A DNA stretch of 64,000 nucleotides, from positions 62,001 through 126,000 of the forward strand of contig NZ_JAWKWO010000004.1 of NCBI RefSeq assembly GCF_041397485.1. Direction: 5' to 3'. The position numbers and the translations under genes were made by a program. The notes below the pieces were generated by a model. The model did not search any database. It was not told the DNA's origin and worked only from the letters and a program-made list of their open reading frames with translations. This DNA is from Zhengella sp020637775 (GTDB lineage Bacteria; Pseudomonadota; Alphaproteobacteria; Rhizobiales; Rhizobiaceae). Each line of letters begins with the position of its first letter. The first letter of the stretch is position 1. Below, in pieces: positions 58,682-64,000 of the stretch.

Positions 58682-59157
58682 TTCCGCACCTCGATCTCAT
58701 GAATCTGCCAGACAGAGCGGGAAAAATATTTCTCGTTGTAGAGTTCCGGGTTCGTGTCGAACGGATAGATCAGGAAGAGAGGCCCCTTCTCGCGGACGGT
58801 CATGTCCTTGCCGTTCATCGCCATCGCCAGCATGGAGGGCATTTCGGTTGCATCCTCCATCGGAATTTCCGCCGAATAGTCGTTCAGCGCTTTCAGGACC
58901 ACGGTCTTGCCTTCGGCCCCGGCCGCTTTCAGGACTGCCGCAAGAAGGGGACCCTCAAAGGTCACCTGGCCTTCCGTCCAAGGCGTTTCCATGGTCGCGC
59001 TGCGCTGTTCAAGGGCGCGCAATTCGCCACGGTCGAATTCCACCGGTTCACCGGATGCCGTTCCGGTGACGGTCAGGATGATCGTATCGTCCGAGGCAAG
59101 GGCAAGGCCGGTGGTGGAGAGGAGCAGCATGAGCGCCGCGGCTATGGTCTTCATCAT
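58678..59157 (-). CDS. Secreted molybdopterin-oxidoreductase-fold small protein
   Basis: The 159-residue protein has a signal peptide (about 1-22, ending ALAS). The mature part resembles a sulfite-oxidase/molybdopterin-binding domain fragment: LTVTGTASGEPVEFDRGELRALEQRSATMETPWTEGQVTFEGPLLAAVLKAAGA, then a YPFDTNPE segment and a final WQIHEIEV strand. The molybdenum-ligand Cys of true sulfite oxidases is absent. The stop overlaps the hybrid kinase start (GTGA), so it is a probable periplasmic signal partner of that kinase. Cofactor binding is doubtful. Confidence 0.82.
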   Translation of the reverse strand: MMKTIAAALMLLLSTTGLALASDDTIILTVTGTASGEPVEFDRGELRALEQRSATMETPWTEGQVTFEGPLLAAVLKAAGAEGKTVVLKALNDYSAEIPMEDATEMPSMLAMAMNGKDMTVREKGPLFLIYPFDTNPELYNEKYFSRSVWQIHEIEVRK

Positions 59158-59747
59158 TCATCCCTGGATCTGGTGCAGTCGCGCCAACGGCCCGAACGGC
59201 AATGCCCGCGCCTGCAATGCTTTGTCTCGGTTGCCCTGAAAGGCTGTTTTGGAACATTCCGGACGACGCCGGCCTGTGGCGGATGCCTTATGCTGTCACG
59301 CGCTGGTGACCCGCCACGTTGCCGGCATATGCCGAATGGTTTGAGGCCGCGTTGAAACGGAACTCCGATTTTTCAACGTATTTTACTAATAGAGGATATT
59401 TCACACAGGACCGTGTGTTTTCGCCCTCGGATTGCCGAGCGGCCCCGAGCCGGGTTTTGCGCGAACCGAAAGCGAACCATGCGCTTGCGCCATCTCCACC
59501 TGTCCCTCCTGCCTTTTTTGTTTTTAACCATGTTCTTGTCTTCCGGAATACAAATGCGCGCATAACTTTTTTGCAAATAAGGATTCCTGCCTCTCCCGTT
59601 CTGCCGGCGAACGGCCGGCGCGCCCAGGTCTGGAGGGGAAACAAAAGGATATCCGACACTTGCAGCGCAAATCCGCGCCCATCTTCCCTTCCTGGATTCC
59701 GGGACTATCTTGTCTGCGCACGACAAGCATGGACCCGGGAGAGGACG
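59158..59747. other. Gene-free 590-bp gap with A/T-rich centre
   Basis: The gap separates the divergent signalling operon and the GST gene. It contains an A/T-rich patch around 59360-59405 and a CACAC...GTGTG dyad near 59402-59417. A second patch, CATAACTTTTTTGCAAATAAGG, lies around 59559-59580. An open frame continues upstream from the GST start with no features, so I do not extend the gene. Promoters for both flanking units presumably lie here, but none is clear enough to place. Confidence 0.4.
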
Positions 59748-60629
59748 ATGAACCAGCCGGAAGGCTACACTCCGCCAAAGGTATGGACCTGGAACAGCGA
59801 GAATGGCGGCCGATTCGCCAATATCAACCGCCCGGTCGCGGGGCCGACGCACGACAAGGACCTGCCGGTCGGCAAACACCCGTTGCAGCTTTATTCGCTG
59901 GCCACGCCGAATGGCGTGAAGGTCACCGTCATGCTGGAAGAACTGCTCGCCGCCGGCCATGCCGGCGCCGAATATGACGCCTGGCTTATCCGCATCAACG
60001 AAGGCGACCAGTTCTCAAGCGGATTCGTGTCCGTCAACCCGAACTCCAAGATCCCGGCCCTCGTCGACCGTTCAGGCGACAAGCCTGTTCGCGTTTTCGA
60101 GTCCGGGTCGATCCTGCTTTATCTGGCCGAGAAGTTCGGTGCATTTCTGCCGGCGAGCCACGCGGCGCGAACAGAGGCCCTGAACTGGCTGTTCTGGCAG
60201 ATGGGATCGGCGCCCTATCTGGGCGGCGGTTTCGGCCATTTCTATGCCTATGCCCCCTTCAAGATCGAATATGCCATCGACCGGTTCACCATGGAGGTGA
60301 AACGCCAGCTCGATGTGCTCGACAGGCACCTGGCGGAAAACCGCTACATGGCCGGCGACGACTATTCCATCGCCGACATGGCGATCTGGCCCTGGTACGG
60401 CAATCTCGTCGCAGGGCTGATCTATGACGATTCCGCCACCTTCATCGAGGCGCATACCTACGAAAACGTGATCCGCTGGCAAAAGGAGATCTGGGAGCGC
60501 CCGGCGGTCAGGCGCGGGCGCATGGTCAACCGCGCCTTCGGCAAGCCGGAGGAACAGCTTCACGAACGGCACGACGCGACTGATTTCGACACGCAGACGC
60601 AGGACAAGATCGGCCCGAAGCAGGATTGA
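59748..60629 (+). CDS. yghU: YghU-type glutathione S-transferase
   Basis: The 293-residue protein resembles Nu-class E. coli YghU, which has disulfide reductase activity with two bound glutathiones. The start region YTPPKVWTWNSENGGRFANINRPVAGPTHDKDLPVGKHPLQLYSLATPNGVKV, FVSVNPNSKIPALVD, RVFESGSILLYLAEKFG and the helical domain RYMAGDDYSIADMAIWPW are typical. GGGAGAGGACG precedes the ATG. It has a C-terminal acidic tail. It is convergent with the GNAT gene. Confidence 0.93.
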   Translation: MNQPEGYTPPKVWTWNSENGGRFANINRPVAGPTHDKDLPVGKHPLQLYSLATPNGVKVTVMLEELLAAGHAGAEYDAWLIRINEGDQFSSGFVSVNPNSKIPALVDRSGDKPVRVFESGSILLYLAEKFGAFLPASHAARTEALNWLFWQMGSAPYLGGGFGHFYAYAPFKIEYAIDRFTMEVKRQLDVLDRHLAENRYMAGDDYSIADMAIWPWYGNLVAGLIYDDSATFIEAHTYENVIRWQKEIWERPAVRRGRMVNRAFGKPEEQLHERHDATDFDTQTQDKIGPKQD

Positions 60630-60656
60630 CCCTCCGACAGGCTGCGTCGGCCGGAA

Positions 60657-61178
60657 TCATCGGCACGAGGCCGCGCCAAGGGCGGCATGCTCGATCGTTC
60701 CGTGCAGCGCTGCCGCTGCGCCCGCAGTGAGTTCGCAAGCCAGAAGGCGCGCCGGGTCGACCGGGCGCGGCATGACCACCTGGCCGAATGGCAATTGGCG
60801 AAAGCCAAGCGGCCCGTAATAGGGTTCGTCGCCGACCAGGACGACGACACCCGATCCCGCGGCCTTCGCCGCCTCCAGCGCAAGCGCCACCAGCCTCCGG
60901 CCCACGCCCTTGCTCTTCCACGCCGGCTTGACGGCCAGCGGGCCGAGCAGGTGGCCGCGGCCCCCGCCCGCGCGGATGGGCGTCATGCGCACCGACGCGA
61001 TGATCTCGCCGCCATGGCAGGCGACAAAGGAAAGCGCCCTGTCATGGGCGCCGCCATCGCGGATGGCCTGTGCGGCGCGGGCGAAACGCCCCGGTCCGAA
61101 AGCTTCGGCATTGATGGCTTCGATGGCATCGTCGTGAGACGGGTCTTCCGGCAGATAGGCAAGATCAAGCGTGGTCAT
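60657..61178 (-). CDS. GNAT-family N-acetyltransferase (YhbS-like)
   Basis: The protein has 173 residues from the ATG chosen. The N-terminus reads DDAIEAINAEAFGPGRFARAAQAIRDG, the central GEIIASVRMTPIR strand is followed by LLGPLAVKPAWKSKGVGRRLVALALE (acetyl-CoA loop KGVGRR), then DEPYYGPLGFRQLP. This matches YhbS-type acetyltransferases of unknown substrate. ATGs at 61187 and 61208 are alternatives, and the true start is uncertain by up to ten codons. Confidence 0.85.
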   Translation of the reverse strand: MTTLDLAYLPEDPSHDDAIEAINAEAFGPGRFARAAQAIRDGGAHDRALSFVACHGGEIIASVRMTPIRAGGGRGHLLGPLAVKPAWKSKGVGRRLVALALEAAKAAGSGVVVLVGDEPYYGPLGFRQLPFGQVVMPRPVDPARLLACELTAGAAAALHGTIEHAALGAASCR

Positions 61179-61447
61179 GAAGGTCATCCGGTCGTCGAGC
61201 GGTCGCATGGCAGGATTTCGCGCATGCGGGTTAGGCAGCCTGAAGTTCAGGCGCGGGCTCGTCGTCGGATGATGCAATGGGACACGGAATTTCCCCTCGG
61301 CGCGTCTCTTGACTGTCCGCTAGCCGATCCCGGGCGCATTGTCCAGCGCAGTTTGCCGGCCCGCCAACAGACTGTTCAGGCCTTCGGGGCTTCCCAACCG
61401 GCCTGTGCCGCGCCAATTGACGAGGGAAAGCAGGAAAGGACGAAACA

Positions 61448-62455
61448 ATGGGTTTGCTTGTCGACGGCCAATGGCAGGACAAATGGTATGACACGAAGTC
61501 CACCGGCGGGCGTTTCGAGCGCCAGGAATCGCAGCTTCGCAACTGGGTCACGCCGGATGGAGAGCCGGGCCCGTCCGGCGAAGGCGGGTTCAGGGCCGAG
61601 CCGGGCCGGTATCATCTTTACGTTTCGCTGGCCTGCCCCTGGGCCCACCGCACGCTGATCATGCGCAGGCTGAAGAAGCTGGAGCATGTCATCTCGGTCG
61701 ACGTCGTCCATTGGCTGATGGCGGAGAACGGCTGGGAATTCGCGACCGGGCAAGGCGCGACCGGGGACACGCTGTATGGCCATGACTTCCTGCATCAGAT
61801 CTACACGAAAAACCGGCCTGACTATTCCGGCCGCGTCACCGTCCCCGTGCTCTGGGACCGCAAACGCGAGCGCATCGTTTCCAATGAATCGGCGGAGATC
61901 ATCCGGATGCTGAATTCCGCCTTCGACGAATGGGGCGACGCATCGCTGGATTTCTATCCGGAAAGCCTGCGCGAGGACATCGACGCCATCAACGCCACCG
62001 TCTACGACAATGTCAACAATGGCGTTTACAAGGCCGGCTTCGCCACGTCCGAAGACGCCTATGAGGAAGCGTTTGACGCGCTCTTTTCAACGCTGGACGA
62101 TCTGGAAGAGCGCCTGGGTCAAGGCCGCTATCTCGTCGGCAACCGGCTGACCGAGGCGGACTGGCGCCTGTTCACCACGCTGGTCCGGTTCGACCCGGTC
62201 TATGTTGGCCATTTCAAGTGCAATCTGCGCCGGATCGCCGACTACCCGAACCTGTCGAACTACCTGCGCGACCTCTACCAGGTGCCGGGCGTGGCCGAAA
62301 CGGTCGATCTTCACCACATCAAGAACCACTACTACCGGTCGCACGAAACGCTGAACCCGGGCGGCATCGTTCCCAAGGGGCCGGCGCTCGCCTATGACGC
62401 CCCCCATGACCGTGGCCGCTTCGGCCAGTCCGCACCTACCAGAATGGCGATCTGA
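61448..62455 (+). CDS. Glutathionyl-hydroquinone reductase (Xi-class GST)
   Basis: The 335-residue protein has the catalytic Cys motif LACPWAHRTLIMRRLKKLE. VDVVHW, GHDFLHQIY, DYSGRVTVPVLWDRKRERIVSNESAEIIRMLN and the C-terminal FTTLVRFDPVYVGHFKCN are all characteristic of the YqjG/PcpF/ECM4 family, which reduces glutathionyl-hydroquinones. It is 235 bp or more from the divergent GNAT start, and its 3' end overlaps the convergent NUDIX gene by 20 bp. Confidence 0.94.
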   Translation: MGLLVDGQWQDKWYDTKSTGGRFERQESQLRNWVTPDGEPGPSGEGGFRAEPGRYHLYVSLACPWAHRTLIMRRLKKLEHVISVDVVHWLMAENGWEFATGQGATGDTLYGHDFLHQIYTKNRPDYSGRVTVPVLWDRKRERIVSNESAEIIRMLNSAFDEWGDASLDFYPESLREDIDAINATVYDNVNNGVYKAGFATSEDAYEEAFDALFSTLDDLEERLGQGRYLVGNRLTEADWRLFTTLVRFDPVYVGHFKCNLRRIADYPNLSNYLRDLYQVPGVAETVDLHHIKNHYYRSHETLNPGGIVPKGPALAYDAPHDRGRFGQSAPTRMAI

Positions 62456-62915
62456 CGGCGCTGCCGAAAACCTCCTCCAGACGCGCCCGGGTGGCGCGCG
62501 TGGTTTCCTCCGGAAGATTGTCGAGGGCGAAGAAGCCGGTTTCCGCGATCTCATGGTCGCGCCCGCGCGGCCCGACCTGTTCAAAGGTGTCGACCAGGTA
62601 GAGCGCCACATGATCGCGCCGGCTGGCAAGCCGGTTGAAGTGGAACGAGACCAGACGCGCGGGGCCTGTGAGCCGGATATTGCCTTCCTCCGCCAGTTCA
62701 CGCGCCAGCGCCTGATCGGCGGATTCGCCCGGCTCCACGCCGCCGCCGGGCAATTGCCAGCCTGGCACATAGGTATGGCGCACGAGGAAGACCGATCCGC
62801 GCGCACCGTCATGCACGATGGCGCGCACACCCAGCGTCATCGGCCTGGCCAGCAGGAAGAAGAGGTGAAACAGCCGGATGCGCCAGCGCGTCTTGCCTGC
62901 GCCTTCAGGCATCAT
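62436..62915 (-). CDS. NUDIX hydrolase
   Basis: The 159-residue protein has the NUDIX box GGGVEPGESADQALARELAEEGNI, in which the Glu cluster is intact (final EExG is EEGN, a slight deviation). A hydrophobic N-terminal stretch, LFHLFFLLARPMTLGVRAIV, is present and could be a membrane-associating helix. The conserved QLPGGGVE segment follows HTYVPGW. Its substrate is unknown. It is divergent from the phosphoesterase gene, 53 bp apart. Confidence 0.88.
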   Translation of the reverse strand: MMPEGAGKTRWRIRLFHLFFLLARPMTLGVRAIVHDGARGSVFLVRHTYVPGWQLPGGGVEPGESADQALARELAEEGNIRLTGPARLVSFHFNRLASRRDHVALYLVDTFEQVGPRGRDHEIAETGFFALDNLPEETTRATRARLEEVFGSAVRSPFW

Positions 62916-62968
62916 GCTTTGCGCCCGGCGGCTGGAAAGGCAACCGGCTTTCGCCTAAGAAAAGAACC

Positions 62969-63871
62969 ATGTTCCGTCTCGCTCATCTCTCCGATGTCCA
63001 TCTGGGCCCCCTTCCGCCGGTCCGCTATCGCGAACTCGTGTCCAAGCGCATTACCGGCTATGTCAACTGGCATCGCAACCGCAGCCGCAATCTCGGGGAC
63101 GATGTATTGTCGCGATTGTGCGACGACATGCTCGCCCAAGAGCCCGACCACATTGCCCTGACCGGCGATCTCGTCAATCTGGCGCTGGATGCCGAGATCG
63201 AGGCCGCTCGCCTCTGGCTGCAAGCCTTTGCCCCTGCCGGCCAGGCGTCCGTGGTTCCCGGCAACCATGATGCCTATGTCCCCGGCGCGCTGGAAAAGGC
63301 CTGCCATGCCTGGAGTCCGTGGATGACCGGCGACGGCGTCAACGCCCCCGTCACCCGGAAATCCTTTCCCTATCTGAGGGTTCGCGGCCCGGTGGCGCTG
63401 ATCGGCGTATCTTCCGCCGTCGCCACGGCACCGTTTCTGGCCAGCGGCGAATTCAGCGGCAAGCAGGCGCGAAAGCTGGCCCCGATCCTCGAGGAGGCCG
63501 GCGAACGCGGCTTGTACCGGGTCATCATGATCCATCACCCGCCGCTGCGCGGTGCCGCGTCGCCCTACAAGCGGCTCTACGGCATTCGCCGTTTCCAGAA
63601 GACGGTTCTCGAGCACGGCGCGGAACTGGTGCTGCACGGTCATACCCACCTGCCGACACTGGGCCACATTCGCGGCGATGGCCGCGTCATTCCGGTGGCC
63701 GGCGTGCCGGCCGGCGGCCAGGGCCTGAACGGCCACAAGCCGGCCGCGGGCTATTCCCTGTTCGAGATCGATGGCGGCCCCGGCGCCTGGACAACCACCA
63801 TGCGCCGGCGTGCGCTGACAGGCCAAACGCTCGGTTTCAAGGACGTCGAACACCGGAACCTGGACGAATAA
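62969..63871 (+). CDS. Calcineurin-like metallophosphoesterase
   Basis: The 300-residue protein has the five metallophosphoesterase motifs: LSDVHLG, TGDLVN, VPGNHDAYV, MIHHPP and LHGHTHLP. These build a binuclear metal site. There is no signal peptide or membrane helix. The fold covers cyclic nucleotide, lipid and nucleic-acid phosphoesterases, and nothing here defines the substrate. GAAAAGAACC lies before the ATG. Confidence 0.93.
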   Translation: MFRLAHLSDVHLGPLPPVRYRELVSKRITGYVNWHRNRSRNLGDDVLSRLCDDMLAQEPDHIALTGDLVNLALDAEIEAARLWLQAFAPAGQASVVPGNHDAYVPGALEKACHAWSPWMTGDGVNAPVTRKSFPYLRVRGPVALIGVSSAVATAPFLASGEFSGKQARKLAPILEEAGERGLYRVIMIHHPPLRGAASPYKRLYGIRRFQKTVLEHGAELVLHGHTHLPTLGHIRGDGRVIPVAGVPAGGQGLNGHKPAAGYSLFEIDGGPGAWTTTMRRRALTGQTLGFKDVEHRNLDE

Positions 63872-63889
63872 CGGCTCGCTCGCGCCCCA

Positions 63890-64000
63890 TCAGTTCCAGA
63901 AGTCGAACCCCAGCGCGGCGAGCCGGTCCCATAGGAGCGCGATCAGCATGCCACCGCCGGCGAGCGCACCGAGCAGGAAAATCATCAAGCCTTCCAGGAA
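63890..64000 (-). CDS. 3' end of a membrane protein gene (cut by window)
   Basis: The last 36 codons of a minus-strand frame enter from the right edge and end at the TGA at 63890-63892. The peptide is FLEGLMIFLLGALAGGGMLI, then ALLWDRLAALGFDFWN. It shows one transmembrane helix with a Gly-rich centre. The family cannot be told from this fragment. It is convergent with the phosphoesterase gene. Confidence 0.55.
   Translation of the reverse strand, partial: FLEGLMIFLLGALAGGGMLIALLWDRLAALGFDFWN

Noticed and set aside
56594..58702. 702-codon open frame antisense to the hybrid histidine kinase
   Set aside because: Same reason: complete overlap with a gene whose motifs are intact.
59319..59747. 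143-codon in-frame upstream extension of the YghU-type GST
   Set aside because: YghU homology and the GGGAGAGG site begin at 59748; the extension resembles translated intergenic DNA.

Overview
The window looks like a chromosomal segment of an alphaproteobacterium of the order Hyphomicrobiales (Rhizobiales). The evidence is the G+C-rich coding style, the petA-petB-petC-apt order, the lipoprotein gene-prs-rplY/ctc-pth-ychF block, BA14K and YARHG secreted proteins, a UvrB with a long N-terminal extension, and rhizobial-type short intergenic repeats. No rRNA, tRNA, CRISPR array or replication origin was recognised. I cannot name the genus.

Layout. Bases 1-2044 are the right part of an IS21-family element (istA truncated by the window edge, intact istB, two 21-bp end repeats), inserted 49 bp upstream of uvrB. 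uvrB and a DUF922-type predicted metalloprotease follow. Bases 5510-7810 are an A/T-richer accessory island. It carries a translationally coupled pair, a 157-aa protein of unknown function and a 343-aa Hanks-type Ser/Thr kinase, with a possible CxxC zinc-ribbon mini-protein facing it. A repeat-rich, apparently non-coding kilobase follows. From 8.5 to 23.7 kb come a YARHG protein, the lgt-midA pair, a UbiK-like factor, YbjN, CsaA, an EptA-type phosphoethanolamine transferase, TrkH, a CspA-type protein with a long leader, BA14K, an MBL hydrolase, IlvE facing a MarR-response regulator-histidine kinase cluster, a small cytochrome c and SelO.

From 23.8 to 31.4 kb is a conserved housekeeping run: pgeF, a creatinase-like M24 protein, a lipoprotein, prs, a GNAT, a DUF7282-like protein, rplY (ctc), pth and ychF. 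From 31.4 to 38.2 kb are DUF599, DUF2892 with a Crp/Fnr regulator, two coupled MaoC proteins, apt (whose expected stop is out of frame) and the cytochrome bc1 operon. From 38.4 to 43.6 kb on the minus strand is a tight four-gene unit: two ABC half-exporters, a cyanophycin synthetase/RimK-like ATP-grasp ligase and a small protein. Then come trmL, hemF, DUF1059 and a DUF1285-CoA pyrophosphatase-CCA transferase operon.

From 48.4 to 55.3 kb is a coupled MoxR-DUF58-DUF4159-vWA envelope operon. Divergent downstream is an overlapping three-gene signalling operon: a secreted molybdopterin-oxidoreductase-fold protein, a hybrid histidine kinase with REC and HPt, and a REC-HD-GYP regulator. The window ends with a YghU-type GST, a GNAT, a glutathionyl-hydroquinone-reductase-type GST, a NUDIX hydrolase, a metallophosphoesterase and the 3' end of a membrane protein gene.

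The strongest candidates for something undescribed are the kinase pair in the A/T-rich island, the exporter/ATP-grasp operon and the secreted oxidoreductase-fold/kinase/HD-GYP operon. All functional assignments come from motifs read by eye; no database search was run.
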